64,000 bases of DNA. It comes from Gemmata massiliana (lineage in GTDB: Bacteria > Planctomycetota > Planctomycetia > Gemmatales > Gemmataceae). Both the position numbers and the translations under genes were made by a program. The notes below the pieces were generated by a model that had not been told where the DNA came from, ran no database searches, and saw nothing but the letters and a program-made list of their open reading frames with translations. The stretch lies in the NCBI RefSeq assembly GCF_901538265.1, contig NZ_LR593886.1, positions 9,383,738-9,447,737 on the forward strand, given 5' to 3'. Shown piece after piece: positions 8,977 to 18,619 of this stretch (position 1 is its first letter; the number at the start of each line of letters is the position of its first letter).

Positions 8977-9642
8977 ATGTGGGGCCGAGCCTGGCGCGTG
9001 GTTCACTCGCTTCTGACGATCGCGCTCGTGGGGTGCTGTGGCTATCTCCTTTGGCGCGATTCGCGCCGTTCGGACGCCGAAAGTTCCCAACGACGGATGT
9101 CGGAACGGCTCTCCGCTCACGAAGACATGCCCGTGCGCCACTTCCTGGACGTCAAATGGCTCGGTGGTGATTACGAGCTACCCGCTGGCGAAGATCACTG
9201 CGGCGTTGCGTTGCTCCGGTTCGAGGAGGGTAAGCTCACGGGGCGCCGTGGAATCGTGTTCTCACCCAAACCCGGCGCTTCGCGCGTCGTTCCGTTTTAC
9301 GTTATGTGGGGGCGCGGAAAGGACGGGCCTCGTGTCGTGAGCGGTTGGCCGTGGAATTGGGGTGGGTCGAACGGTGATCCTTTTTACGCCGATCTCGGCG
9401 ACAAGCTCAGCCGTTCCTACGGAGATTCCCCCCTTGGCGACCTTCGCGGCTACCGCGTGATCGGCCACGCGGTATCGAAACAACTGCGGGCCGGGCGGGA
9501 ACAGTTCGTAGACGCTGTCATCGGTTACGAAGACGTCATCAAGAACCACCAGCGCGTTTTGGTGTTGGGTGTGAAGCCGTTCCCCACGCGGGAAGAAGCC
9601 GAACATTGGCTGGATGGTCCCGGCGACCATGCCGACCCGTGA
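8977..9642 (+). CDS. hypothetical membrane-anchored protein
   Basis: A 221-residue protein with one N-terminal hydrophobic segment (SLLTIALVGCCGYLLW, about residues 11-26) and a soluble remainder, so it is probably an inner-membrane-anchored periplasmic protein. I recognise no domain. The region 60-200 is rich in tryptophan, glycine and charged residues (WPWNWGGSNGDPFYADLGD). The cysteine pair at 20-21 is not a clear lipobox. The 5' leader 8827-8976 holds no gene that I can support. Confidence 0.6.
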   Translation: MWGRAWRVVHSLLTIALVGCCGYLLWRDSRRSDAESSQRRMSERLSAHEDMPVRHFLDVKWLGGDYELPAGEDHCGVALLRFEEGKLTGRRGIVFSPKPGASRVVPFYVMWGRGKDGPRVVSGWPWNWGGSNGDPFYADLGDKLSRSYGDSPLGDLRGYRVIGHAVSKQLRAGREQFVDAVIGYEDVIKNHQRVLVLGVKPFPTREEAEHWLDGPGDHADP

Positions 9643-9841
9643 TTCGCTACAACCGAACCAGTGTGAGCATCCAAGCTCTTGCGTCGTATTCCGCGCAATC
9701 GCCCCCATCATTACTTTCGCACCACTTCGTCGGCACAGTTTACCAACTCGCGTTTGTCGCTTTTACAACTGCCCTGGATTCGTTAAAGCCCCGCGGTTAT
9801 ACGCGCTATATGGGTGCGAATGTTTTTGTGGGGAGGCGGCC

Positions 9842-10846
9842 GTGGCGGACGACGCGACCGAGCTGGTGGTCGAGACGCAACACCTGACGAAGATCTACCA
9901 AAACCGGCAGATCGCGCTGAACGACGTGTCCCTGTCGATCGAGCCAGGGTGCGTACTCGGTCTGCTCGGCCCCAACGGGGCGGGCAAGACGACGTTCCTG
10001 CGCCTGATCCTCGGGCTGCACCGCCCGACGGCGGGGTGGGCGAAAGTCTTCAAACAGACGATGTCACCGAACGCGGCCGACCTGCGCCGCCGGATCGGGT
10101 ACATCCCCACGAACCCGCAGTTCCCCAAGGGGATGACGCCGATCGTCTACTTGGACTACATCGCGCGCCTCTTCGGACTGCCCGCAGACGTGCGCAAGCC
10201 CCGGCTCGCCACGCTCATTCGCGCGGTGGACCTGCTACCGCACTCCGGCGATTCCATCGCGCACTTCACGCCGGGGATGACGGCCCGGCTCGCGGTCGCG
10301 GCCAGCCTCATCAACGAACCCGATCTCCTGATCTGGGACGAACCGACCCACGGTCTCGACATCGAGGCCCGGCGGTCGATGCTAGAACTCATCAAGTCGC
10401 TCGCAGCGGAAAAAACGCTCATCATCAGCAGTCACAATTTGAGCGACGTCGACGAGGTGTGTAATCACGCCTGCGTGCTGAATAAAGGGCAGATGATCTT
10501 CCACGGGAGCCTACAAGACCTCAAAGGACGCATCCGCAAGAACCACTACGAACTCGATCTGGACGGCGAACAGAAGGCGATCACGAAGAGCGTGCAGGTG
10601 ATCCGCGCGATGAAGGACGTGACGCACGCCGTTCTGCGGCTCCGGCGGCTGGAAGTCAAACTCGGGGACGAGACGCCCAACGCCCTCGTTCTGGCCCAAA
10701 TCTTCCAAACGCTCGCGGACCACAAGATCACACTCATCACGGTACGTAGCGTCGGAATGCAGACAGAGCAGGCTTACTTGGACCTGGTCGAGCGAGAGGA
10801 AAGTCGCGGGTTCGCGCGCTTGTACAAGGACGTAGAAGCGGCGTAA
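9842..10846 (+). CDS. ABC transporter ATP-binding protein
   Basis: A 334-residue ABC ATPase. Walker A is GPNGAGKTT, Walker B is LLIWDEPTHGLD and the switch histidine is in SSHNLSDVDE. The signature loop reads FTPGMTARLAVAA in place of the usual LSGGQ, as in some ABC-2 exporters. The GTG at 9842 is chosen because it follows GGGGAGGC and starts the conserved fold; the open frame reaches 9614 but that extension looks non-coding. It is followed by its likely permease gene 104 nt downstream. Confidence 0.88.
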   Translation: MADDATELVVETQHLTKIYQNRQIALNDVSLSIEPGCVLGLLGPNGAGKTTFLRLILGLHRPTAGWAKVFKQTMSPNAADLRRRIGYIPTNPQFPKGMTPIVYLDYIARLFGLPADVRKPRLATLIRAVDLLPHSGDSIAHFTPGMTARLAVAASLINEPDLLIWDEPTHGLDIEARRSMLELIKSLAAEKTLIISSHNLSDVDEVCNHACVLNKGQMIFHGSLQDLKGRIRKNHYELDLDGEQKAITKSVQVIRAMKDVTHAVLRLRRLEVKLGDETPNALVLAQIFQTLADHKITLITVRSVGMQTEQAYLDLVEREESRGFARLYKDVEAA

Positions 10847-10950
10847 TCGGGGTTACCGGTCGTTGGTCACGAGCCTTTTGTCGGGGAGTTTTGCGGTCCC
10901 TTTACTACGTGTTCGGCACCAAATGACTCACGACGAAAGACCGGTGGCCA

Positions 10951-11763
10951 ATGTCGAAGGATAAAGGACGAAAGAAGATGGACGCGCCACCGCCGGTCGT
11001 CACGGTGCGGTTCAACAAGTTCCTGCCGTACTGGGCCGTGTTCCAAACGGATTTGCGGCAAACCGCGCGCAGTTGGATCTACCGTTTGTGGGTGATGATG
11101 ACCGTGCTCGCAGCGGCGGGGCTGTTGCTGTACCGCGTCGGGCTTCACAAAGAAGCCGGCATGTTCCAGAGCGCCGCGGCCCAAACCGGCGACCTGTTCC
11201 GCCTCATGATCCTGGGCAGCCTCGCGCTCGTGGTGGTGCTGGCGGTGTCGAGCATCAGTTCCGAGCGCGGAACGGTGGCCGATTCGGTACTGAGTCGCGG
11301 GATCAGCCGGTACCAGTACTTCCTGGCGAAGTGGCACGCGCGATTGGTGGTGGTTACGGCCACGTTCGCGGCGCTCGCGTTCGGCGTGGTGCTGGCGAGT
11401 TACTTCCTGTTCAAAGACGACGCGCAAACCGACCTCTCGTTCGCCGGCTCGTTCGCCGCGGTGCTGGTCGTGTGCGCGATCCTCGCGGTGATCGTGTCGT
11501 GGGGCGTGACCATTGGGGCGCTCGCGAACAGCACGATGCTCGGCATCACCGTGTTCTGGCTCGTGCTGTACGGCGCGGGGTTCCTGCTCTCACTGATGCC
11601 CGAACCGTGGCCGTCCCCGGACCGGCAACTGGCTCGCTTGAAGTTCGTGCTCCAGGGGCAGTACAACCCCGCGATCCTGACACAGCTCCTCACGGCGTCC
11701 GCCGTGTTGTGCGCAGGGGCTGCCACCGTGGGCTTGTTCGGCTTCAGCAAGCGCGACGTGTGA
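10951..11763 (+). CDS. ABC-2 type permease
   Basis: A 270-residue membrane protein with about six hydrophobic helices: RLWVMMTVLAAAGLLLY (near 46-62), LFRLMILGSLALVVVLAV, VTATFAALAFGVVLASYFLF, a long pair around 170-215 (VLVVCAILAVIVSWGV) and a last helix ending in KRDV. It is the membrane half of the exporter whose ATPase lies just upstream. An alternative start is the ATG at 10978. The substrate is unknown. Confidence 0.8.
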   Translation: MSKDKGRKKMDAPPPVVTVRFNKFLPYWAVFQTDLRQTARSWIYRLWVMMTVLAAAGLLLYRVGLHKEAGMFQSAAAQTGDLFRLMILGSLALVVVLAVSSISSERGTVADSVLSRGISRYQYFLAKWHARLVVVTATFAALAFGVVLASYFLFKDDAQTDLSFAGSFAAVLVVCAILAVIVSWGVTIGALANSTMLGITVFWLVLYGAGFLLSLMPEPWPSPDRQLARLKFVLQGQYNPAILTQLLTASAVLCAGAATVGLFGFSKRDV

Positions 11764-11775
11764 GGAGGACCGATC

Positions 11776-12006
11776 GTGGCATCTCAAAACGAACTACACG
11801 CGCTCCAACAGCAAATCAGCCGGCTATCGCTGGGCGACCAACTCCGTCTGATTGAAATGATTCTCGCCGGTGTGCGGCACTCGCACTTCACGGACCACGA
11901 TGCGGCCCAACAGGAAATCAGCGCACTCGAAGAGTGGCACTCCAAGCAACGAAGGCTCACCGGGCGCGTGGGGGGAGCCGAGCGTAGCACTGCCGCTGTT
12001 ACCTGA
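11776..12006 (+). CDS. small hypothetical protein
   Basis: A 76-residue protein starting at GTG 11776 behind GAGGACC, 12 nt after the permease stop. The N-terminal ELHALQQQISRLSLGDQLRLIEMI is a predicted amphipathic helix like those of small antitoxin-type proteins, but no toxin gene follows. The C-terminal third is low complexity. It could be the last gene of the ABC operon. Its end overlaps the convergent neighbour by 8 nt, which weakens confidence in the final residues. Confidence 0.4.
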   Translation: MASQNELHALQQQISRLSLGDQLRLIEMILAGVRHSHFTDHDAAQQEISALEEWHSKQRRLTGRVGGAERSTAAVT

Positions 12007-12556
12007 GCACCATCGAATCCGGCCCCGCGACTTCAACCCAATCGGAGTAAGTGAAGGCTGTTACAAGCGCGTTACGGACGTATTCTCGGTTCAACTTGTC
12101 CCGGTCTGGTACGTGAAAGATGGCCCCGGTGATGCCGCTGGGCCACTCCAGTGGCGGTTGGTTCGGTCTGTGAAAGAGTGCGGGAACGTTCGCCTTAAGG
12201 AAGATCATCACTTCCCAAAATCTGCCCGGCAAGCGGTACGTACCCTCGACGAAACTCATGTCATCGTCTGCGATAACGTCGAAGCTGAACTCCGGCCGTT
12301 TGCCCAAGTGGGTGGTCTCCGCCTCGAAGCTCTCCTCGGATCGAAGCGTTGATTCCAAAAGTGTTCGGTAAACGTTCTCGGCTGCGAAGTGAACGAGATA
12401 CAGCCACTTGTTGACCGCAAGATGCTGTCTGTGAACGGGAATGGCGTCGCGCCAGAGTACCGTTCCTGATTTTCCAAGCAATTCCGGATAATGCGCTGGC
12501 TCATCAACGACAAGGACGCGCTCGAATCGCCGGAATTTGGGTAATTGTGCTGTCAT
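11999..12556 (-). CDS. hypothetical protein
   Basis: A 185-residue soluble protein with no signal peptide or membrane segment. The first 55 residues (ERVLVVDEPAHYPELLGKSG, then TVLWRD, then YLVHF) look like a small beta-barrel domain. The rest is alpha/beta with many aromatic residues. I do not recognise the family. Base composition is a little more A+T-rich than the flanking genes. Confidence 0.55.
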   Translation of the reverse strand: MTAQLPKFRRFERVLVVDEPAHYPELLGKSGTVLWRDAIPVHRQHLAVNKWLYLVHFAAENVYRTLLESTLRSEESFEAETTHLGKRPEFSFDVIADDDMSFVEGTYRLPGRFWEVMIFLKANVPALFHRPNQPPLEWPSGITGAIFHVPDRDKLNREYVRNALVTAFTYSDWVEVAGPDSMVLR

Positions 12557-12656
12557 GTATTGCTCCCCGAATCAAACGCGGAGAGCGGGTTCGTACAGAT
12601 GACGGACGTTCTCTTGAAGTGTAATCACCCCTCGGAACCCGTACCCGTGTCAAATC

Positions 12657-13208
12657 TCACTTTCGCGCATCGAGGGTGAAGAACATCTTCTGTTGGGCCG
12701 GCTTGCCCTTGTACATCAGTCCGAGGTACAGCCCCGGTTCGACCTCCCGCAACTCGTCGCGCACGTCGGGCCAGAGCTTCGAGCGCGAGTAGTCCAGAAT
12801 CAGCGACGGTTGCCCGTCGAGCAGGCTTTCGCCCTCGTACACATCGGCCGGGATCGCCCGCGCGCCACCGAGGACGCGGTTAATCATGGTGCCGTCGTTG
12901 CGGAAGATTTTCCCCTGCCACGCGAGGCGCGTGGCGCGCGAGTTAGCCACGGTGAAGCGCGACCCGGGTGACTTGATCGCTCTCCCGGGAACGAACCCGC
13001 TCGGCGGTGTGGCCGAGGGGGAGGCGAGGTACAGCGCTTCGAGTTCGCTCTTGGGCATGCGCACCAAGTCGCTCATCTCGCGCCGCGGAGCAGTGGCGGT
13101 GACCGGAGCGTCGCTGGCAGCCGCGACCGGCATCCCGACCAACACACCCGCCAACACCGCTACGCCCGCGAAGCCGAGCACGGTCACCCGGTGAAAGCTC
13201 CAAGCCAT
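12657..13208 (-). CDS. secreted hypothetical protein
   Basis: A 183-residue protein with a signal peptide (start at ATG 13208, hydrophobic VTVLGFAGVAVLAGVLVGM, cleavage near AAA-SD). The mature part has WQGKIFRNDGTMINRV followed by SLILDYSRSKLWPDVRDELREVEPGLYLGLMY, a beta-rich pattern loosely like lipocalin-type DUF4334 folds. That similarity is a guess. It is probably periplasmic and monocistronic; the 155 nt between it and the amidase gene show nothing recognisable. Confidence 0.6.
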   Translation of the reverse strand: MAWSFHRVTVLGFAGVAVLAGVLVGMPVAAASDAPVTATAPRREMSDLVRMPKSELEALYLASPSATPPSGFVPGRAIKSPGSRFTVANSRATRLAWQGKIFRNDGTMINRVLGGARAIPADVYEGESLLDGQPSLILDYSRSKLWPDVRDELREVEPGLYLGLMYKGKPAQQKMFFTLDARK

Positions 13209-13363
13209 TGCCGTATCTCCCTGTTGACACACTCAGATGTGTCAACGGGATCGGCACCTTTTACGCGCCTTATCCAGTTTTCGCATTCGGCTCTATCGAG
13301 CACACGCGAGTGGTGCCGGCGCGGTCAGCCCAATCGCGAGAATCTGACCAGACGCTACTCGCC

Positions 13364-15034
13364 TCACTCCTTCTTGTCCTTTTTCTCGACCACCCACGAA
13401 TCTTGCGGCGGGCGCTTGAGGTGGTGGCCGGTCGCGTCCTGGTAGGCTTTCGCGACCGCGAGTAGCGCGCTTTCACCGAAGAGCCGGCCCGTGAAGGTGA
13501 GAGCCGTGGGCGAGTTACCGCGGAAACCGTTCGGCAAGCAAACAGTCGGGTGACCGGTCAGGTTGGTGATCGACAAGTCGTTCCCACCGACGTATAGATC
13601 GACCTTCTCCATCACCTTTGCCATTTCGTGCATCAGGAGGGTGCGGGCGCGCTGAGCTTTTAGGTAATCGACGGCCGATACGAAGCGCCCGCGGCGGAAC
13701 GTGCTCGGCCACAACCCGATGCCCTCCTTCACCCCCTCGCGCGTGATGTCGTCGAACGCGGCCGCTGCTTCCACGTCCAGAATCATGCCCACGATCTGTC
13801 CCGCCGTCTGCTGCGGTAACTTGATCGGCACCATCTTCACGCCCAGCTCTTTGAGCACCTTCTGGTCCGTTTCGGACAAATTGCCCTCAACGAAGCCCAC
13901 GTTCAGTTCCTTCAGATTCACCTGGGCGGGCCAGTGAAACGGCCGGTCCTGTGCGGTCGCGTCCTTGCCGTCGAAGCCGTGGATCGCCCCGAACACGAGC
14001 GCGCAGTCCTCGGCGCTGCGGCACATCGGACCGATCTTGTCGAGCGACCAGCACAGCGCCATGCACCCGTGCCGGCTCACGCGCCCGAAGGTCGGGCGCA
14101 ACCCGGTCACGCCGCACCGCGTGCTCGGCGAAACGATACTGCCGAGCGTTTCGCTGCCCAACCCGAACCCGACCAGCCCGGCCGCGACACTCGACGCGGT
14201 CCCCGCGGACGACCCGCTGCTCCCCTGTTTGATGTTCCACGGGTTGCGCGTGGTGCCGCCGAACCAGATGTCCCCCCACGCGAGCGAGCCGAGCGTCGAT
14301 TTACACGCCAACACCGCGCCCGCGTCGTCGAGGCGCGCGGCAACGGTCGCCTTCTCCCCGAGTTTCTGCTCCTGGAAGTGCCCCGCACCCCACGTGGTCG
14401 GGTACCCGGGGTACGCGATCAAATCCTTCGCGGCCCATGGGATGCCATGGAGCGGGCCGCGGTACTTCCCCGCGGCAATCTCTTTGTCCGCTTCGGCCGC
14501 TTGCTTCAAAGCAAGTTCTTCCGTGAGCGACACAACGCACAAGAGCGCCGGGTCGTACTTCTTCAGACGCGCGAGATAGACCTTCGTGAGATCGGTGGAC
14601 GTGATCTGTTTCAGGCGAATGAGTTCCGCGAGTACCGCTAGCGGCTGGAACGCGAGATCGTCGTCGGTGCCGGGTTTCTTCGGCGCGCCCCGCTGCGGGC
14701 GAAGCTCCGTCTTCCCGCGCCCGTCTTTGTTCGGTCCCTCCCACGGAACCGCGTTGAAGTACACCGCAGGCGGGACCGAGTTGCCGAGATCGAGCTTGTT
14801 GAACGCGGCAACGCTCCGGAGCGTGTTCGTGAGCGCCCCGGCCACGGTCTTGCGCTCCGCTTCCGTCAGCGTGATACCGGCGACCCATTCCGCGCCCTGC
14901 ACCATTTCCGCAGTGACCGCTTCGACCTTCGGCTGGGCCGCGGTCGCCGCAACCGCGCGTTGAAACGTCGCGTTACCGACACCGACCGCAGCAACGGCGG
15001 CGAAGAGGTCGCGGCGCGAAACGTCGGGTGACAT
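13364..15034 (-). CDS. amidase (GatA/amidase-signature family), exported
   Basis: A 556-residue amidase-signature enzyme. The Ser-cisSer-Lys triad is visible: the lysine in PWAAKDLIAYPG and the serines in GSSGSSAGTASS, followed by GSETLGSIVSPSTRCGVTG. It would hydrolyse amide bonds; the substrate is unknown. The N-terminus SRRDLFAAVAAVGVGNATF is a Tat-like signal, so export after folding is likely. It is not a GatA for tRNA charging, given its signal peptide and the absence of gatB or gatC. Confidence 0.88.
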   Translation of the reverse strand: MSPDVSRRDLFAAVAAVGVGNATFQRAVAATAAQPKVEAVTAEMVQGAEWVAGITLTEAERKTVAGALTNTLRSVAAFNKLDLGNSVPPAVYFNAVPWEGPNKDGRGKTELRPQRGAPKKPGTDDDLAFQPLAVLAELIRLKQITSTDLTKVYLARLKKYDPALLCVVSLTEELALKQAAEADKEIAAGKYRGPLHGIPWAAKDLIAYPGYPTTWGAGHFQEQKLGEKATVAARLDDAGAVLACKSTLGSLAWGDIWFGGTTRNPWNIKQGSSGSSAGTASSVAAGLVGFGLGSETLGSIVSPSTRCGVTGLRPTFGRVSRHGCMALCWSLDKIGPMCRSAEDCALVFGAIHGFDGKDATAQDRPFHWPAQVNLKELNVGFVEGNLSETDQKVLKELGVKMVPIKLPQQTAGQIVGMILDVEAAAAFDDITREGVKEGIGLWPSTFRRGRFVSAVDYLKAQRARTLLMHEMAKVMEKVDLYVGGNDLSITNLTGHPTVCLPNGFRGNSPTALTFTGRLFGESALLAVAKAYQDATGHHLKRPPQDSWVVEKKDKKE

Positions 15035-15113
15035 CGAGGTGCCTTTCCTTGATTGACGGCGCGGAGTGCGGATGCTATTCGCCCGACGATTCTACCCCAG
15101 TTGCGAATGAAAT

Positions 15114-15470
15114 ATGCCGCGGATTCTCGCGATTACGGTGCTCGCGTTCGTACTCACCGGGTGCGGCACCGTGGAGAACTTCACGAACGGCTACAAGGGT
15201 CAGACAAAGCCCTACGGCGGAGTACAGATCGCCGCGAACCGGTTCAACGAAGACCCTATTGCGGTCGCCTTGATGCTGCCATTTTGGACCACCGATTTGG
15301 GACTTTCCGCGATCGGCGATACGGCCGCACTGCCGGTTACGGCCTCGCTCGCGATCGTTCGCGGGATCAGCGATTACTACTTCCCGAAAGACAAGAAACC
15401 CGCGAGCCAGAACGAGCCGCGTGCCGACGATCCCGCTCCCGTAACCGACAAACCGCCGACCGCCCCCTGA
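15114..15470 (+). CDS. YceK/DUF1375-like lipoprotein
   Basis: A 118-residue lipoprotein. The signal MPRILAITVLAFVLTGC ends in a clear lipobox (LTGC, Cys17). The mature part has YGGVQIAANRF and LSAIGDTAALPVTASLAI, which match the DUF1375/YceK pattern of small outer-membrane-associated lipoproteins. The tail is proline- and acid-rich and probably disordered. The function is unknown. Confidence 0.75.
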   Translation: MPRILAITVLAFVLTGCGTVENFTNGYKGQTKPYGGVQIAANRFNEDPIAVALMLPFWTTDLGLSAIGDTAALPVTASLAIVRGISDYYFPKDKKPASQNEPRADDPAPVTDKPPTAP

Positions 15471-15530
15471 ACCCGGTTGTTCGACCGCGTGTCCGGTGTT
15501 CGCCGCACGAAACTGGACCGGGACACGTCG

Positions 15531-16496
15531 ATGGGCGTTTCACACGAAGAGGGCTGGTGTACCACAACGAACCCGCGGTACCTCTTGAAGCTGTCACGCA
15601 TCCGGCCAAACGGCCGCAAGTACCTGCTTCTTGTGTGCGCTGCAGTCCGTCACCTGATGCCCGGCCCACGGACCGAGATCGCGAACCGGGTTCTCACGGA
15701 AATCGAACGATTCGCGGCCGCGCAGCCCCGTAAGGGCGTTCAGACGCACATCTGGCGGGACGTAGTTCAGCGCGCGATCCCACAAATCTCCGGCCCGTCG
15801 TCGCGCTCGGGGGCCGCGAATAACGATTCCTGGCTGCGCTTTCTGGAACACCGATTAGGCGCTCTATCACAGATCCGCGCGGCGGACGTGAACGTGGTAC
15901 TCGACTCAGCATTCTCTCAAATCGAATATCGCACCCGGACGGATACGGCGACCGAAGTGCGGGAACTGGCCGCGCGCCTCACCCCCGCGCGGCGACTCGC
16001 GGTACCCGGCTGGTTCAGACGATTATTGGGCGCGTCTGTGCCTCCCGAACCAGCCGCAAATCTGTCAGTTCAACAACTCCGGGACGAAATTGTGTCGCGC
16101 GTGTCCCCGGATCGCCAGGAGGCAGTTCGCGCGACGTGGTCCGGGATCACAGACACCACGGCCGCAACAACACAAACGTACCGCCTCATCGACGAGCACA
16201 TCCAACAGCAAATAGCCGAAGTGACCGCACGGGCTTGCGATCTGATACGCGAAGTGTTCGGCAACCCTTTTCACCCGCCCGTAATCGATCCCGCATGGCT
16301 CCAGTGGAACCACGGGGCCGTTCACCACATCGCGGAACGGATCGTGGCGAGCGGCGATTTCACCGATCTGCCGGTTCTGGGTGACGCGCTCGAAGATGCG
16401 GGCTGTGGAAATGAGGAACTGCTGCGCCACTGTCGCGAACCGCACCGGCACGTTCTCGGGTGTTGGGCACTCGATGCCGTGCGGGGGCGGAACTGA
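15531..16496 (+). CDS. hypothetical protein of a Gemmata-type family
   Basis: A 321-residue protein with two pieces that I associate with large Gemmata hypothetical families. The N-terminal piece is EEGWCTTTNPRYLLKL, then RKYLLLVCAAVRHL, a diverged form of the usual E-x-W ... RKLRLFACACCR block. The C-terminal piece is AWLQWNHGAVHHIAERI, LPVLGDALEDAGC, LRHCREPHRHVLGCWALD. The middle is helical and charged. I chose ATG 15531, which starts just before the N-terminal block, over the TTG at 15477. The function is unknown. Confidence 0.55.
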   Translation: MGVSHEEGWCTTTNPRYLLKLSRIRPNGRKYLLLVCAAVRHLMPGPRTEIANRVLTEIERFAAAQPRKGVQTHIWRDVVQRAIPQISGPSSRSGAANNDSWLRFLEHRLGALSQIRAADVNVVLDSAFSQIEYRTRTDTATEVRELAARLTPARRLAVPGWFRRLLGASVPPEPAANLSVQQLRDEIVSRVSPDRQEAVRATWSGITDTTAATTQTYRLIDEHIQQQIAEVTARACDLIREVFGNPFHPPVIDPAWLQWNHGAVHHIAERIVASGDFTDLPVLGDALEDAGCGNEELLRHCREPHRHVLGCWALDAVRGRN

Positions 16497-16521
16497 GTTC
16501 AGCACTTCGGACGGGCACAAT

Positions 16522-16561
16522 ACCCGAAAAACAAAATCGCCGCCCGACTACTCGGACGGCG
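16522..16561 (-). terminator. rho-independent terminator of the DUF1559 gene
   Basis: A 10-bp stem with one mismatch (16538-16547 with 16552-16561, 4-nt loop), followed on the minus strand by a T-rich run (complement of AAAAACAAAA, 16527-16536). It lies about 20 nt after the stop of the minus-strand DUF1559 gene and also after the end of the plus-strand gene at 16496. Confidence 0.75.
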
Positions 16562-16579
16562 AACGAAAGAGCAGGAGAG

Positions 16580-17491
16580 TTAGTTGTCGCCAGGAATGTC
16601 GCCGCCGGTCGCAGTGACGAGCGCGGCGAGCGTCGCGGGGGCGATGCTATCGCGGATGAACCGCACCGAGCCATCAGCCATGCACGCATTGATGCCGCCG
16701 GTGTGGAAGCTGTAGAACTCGCTGTCGTTGGTGCAGTTCATGACGCACGTTCCGCCGACGGTCACGAGGTCCGCCTGCACGCCGTCCACGCTGAACCCGC
16801 AGTCCGGATCGGCCCAGCCGTGCCCGTCGGCCGTCGCGACGCCGAGGCTCTTGCCCTTCTGGTACAGGCTGGGGCGCCCCGCATCTTCCGCGAGCATGAT
16901 CGTGTTGCTGGTACCGTCGGTGATCGCCAGGATCGGCGTGTCCTTGACCTTTTGGAGTGCGCCGATGGCTTCGTCATCGACCGCGGTACCGGCGACCGGG
17001 AAGTTCGGGATGTTGTTCGCGGTGTAGAACCGGCGCCGGATCGCGTTCACCGAGCCGTAGTCGCCGAAGCCGAGCGCCCCGTAAGACGGGGACGGCAACC
17101 GGCTGTCCGGCGCGGACGGGCACTTGAACAACTTGAACTGCGTTTGCGAAGTGGTCAGGTTGGTGCCCGTGTTCCACTTGATCGTGTTGTCCCACAGTTT
17201 GCCGACATTGTCCTGCTCGACATAGGCCAGCGCGATCGGCGTCCACGACCGCCACTTGCTCGCCCCGCTCGGGCTGTTGATGCGGCTCGCCGGCAATTTG
17301 CTGTCGTTCGCGCTCGCGTAGTTGTGAAGCGCCAGCCCGAACTGCTTCAGATTGTTCGAGCAGCTCATGCGGGCCGCGGCCTCACGCACTTTCTGCACCG
17401 CGGGGAGAAGCAGCCCGATCAGGATCGCGATAATCGCGATCACTACCAGCAACTCAATGAGCGTAAAAGCGCGACGCGGGCGCTGGAGCAT
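16580..17491 (-). CDS. DUF1559 prepilin-type protein
   Basis: A 303-residue pseudopilin-like protein. The type III signal [19 protein letters not shown] (residues about 6-24, cleavage before Phe) is followed by [25 protein letters not shown], the hallmark of DUF1559. The C-terminal part has the [17 protein letters not shown] block that ends these proteins. Planctomycetes carry many paralogues; they are thought to form type II secretion or pilus-like structures. It appears monocistronic with its own terminator. Confidence 0.93.
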   Translation of the reverse strand: MLQRPRRAFTLIELLVVIAIIAILIGLLLPAVQKVREAAARMSCSNNLKQFGLALHNYASANDSKLPASRINSPSGASKWRSWTPIALAYVEQDNVGKLWDNTIKWNTGTNLTTSQTQFKLFKCPSAPDSRLPSPSYGALGFGDYGSVNAIRRRFYTANNIPNFPVAGTAVDDEAIGALQKVKDTPILAITDGTSNTIMLAEDAGRPSLYQKGKSLGVATADGHGWADPDCGFSVDGVQADLVTVGGTCVMNCTNDSEFYSFHTGGINACMADGSVRFIRDSIAPATLAALVTATGGDIPGDN

Positions 17492-17700
17492 GAAGCACCT
17501 TGTTCAAAACTTAGGATCGAATGAGAGCTGAAGAGGTGTAGAATTCTTACCGCCGTGGCCAAGAAAGTCTCATTATTATCCGAAGAACATTTTGTGTTGA
17601 AAATGTGAAGCCGCGAGACCCGATCAGTACACGTTTCGTGTGCTCCTCACCCGTCGTGCGTGTAAGCTAGCGGCGCTGCCCACTACTCAGGAGCTTCGCA

Positions 17701-18585
17701 ATGTCGCTTTCTCGCCGCCAGTTCCTCGCCGCGTCCGCCACGGTCGCGTCCGCCGGTTTCGGTGTCGCGATCGATCCGATCAAGCGCTCCGGCGCCAAGC
17801 CGGACCTGAAACTCGCGCTGGCCGCGTACAGCATGCGGCAGTTCCTCGACCTGAAAAAGCCGACGATGACGCTGTTCGAGTTCATCGACCTCGCGGCTGA
17901 TCTGCCGCTCGACGCGGTCGAACTCACGTCGTACTACTGGGCCGAAACGACAGACGCTTACGCCGAGAAACTGAAAGCGCACGCGACCAAAAAGAAACTC
18001 GCGATCTCGGGCGTGCCGGTCGGCAACAACTTCTGTGTGCGGGACGAAGCCAAGTACAAACTGGAAATTCAAAAGGTGAAGGACTGGGTCGTGCGCGCGG
18101 CGAAGGTGGGGGCCACGACCGTGCGCATTTTCGCCGGCGGACTCGACAAGGGCGACACGCTGGAGAGCGCACAACAGCGCGTGGTCGCCGCGATCAACGA
18201 GTGCTGCGAGGTCGCTGAAAAGCACGGCGTGCTGCTCGCGTTAGAGAACCACGGCGGCATCACCGACACGCCCGAGCACCTACTCGACTTGGTGAAACCG
18301 GTGAAGAGCAAGGCCCTGGGCGTGAACATCGATACGGGCAATTTCAGAACCACCGATCCCTACGCGGACATCGCGAAAATCGCCCCTTACGGCGTGGTGT
18401 CGCAGGTGAAGACCGAAGTGTATCCCGACGGGAAGGTCCAGGACGCGGACCTCGCGCGGGTCGTGAAGATCCTCAAGGACGCGAACTTCCACGGGTTCGT
18501 CGCGCTGGAGTACGAGGGGAAGGACGACCCGAAAGTTGCTGTACCGAAGCACGTCAAAGAACTGCGGAAGCTGATTTCAGGCTGA
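17701..18585 (+). CDS. exported sugar phosphate isomerase/epimerase-like TIM barrel
   Basis: A 294-residue protein. A Tat signal (SRRQFLAASATVASAG) precedes an AP-endonuclease-2/xylose-isomerase-like TIM barrel. Metal-ligand candidates are in VELTSYYW, LALENHGG, VNIDTGNF and the C-terminal ALEYEGKDDP. These enzymes isomerise or epimerise sugars or inositols; the substrate here is unknown. Export of such barrels is common in planctomycetes. Confidence 0.85.
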   Translation: MSLSRRQFLAASATVASAGFGVAIDPIKRSGAKPDLKLALAAYSMRQFLDLKKPTMTLFEFIDLAADLPLDAVELTSYYWAETTDAYAEKLKAHATKKKLAISGVPVGNNFCVRDEAKYKLEIQKVKDWVVRAAKVGATTVRIFAGGLDKGDTLESAQQRVVAAINECCEVAEKHGVLLALENHGGITDTPEHLLDLVKPVKSKALGVNIDTGNFRTTDPYADIAKIAPYGVVSQVKTEVYPDGKVQDADLARVVKILKDANFHGFVALEYEGKDDPKVAVPKHVKELRKLISG

Positions 18586-18619
18586 GGACGGATCAGACCA
18601 GGAGATAAAAGCAAAGCAG

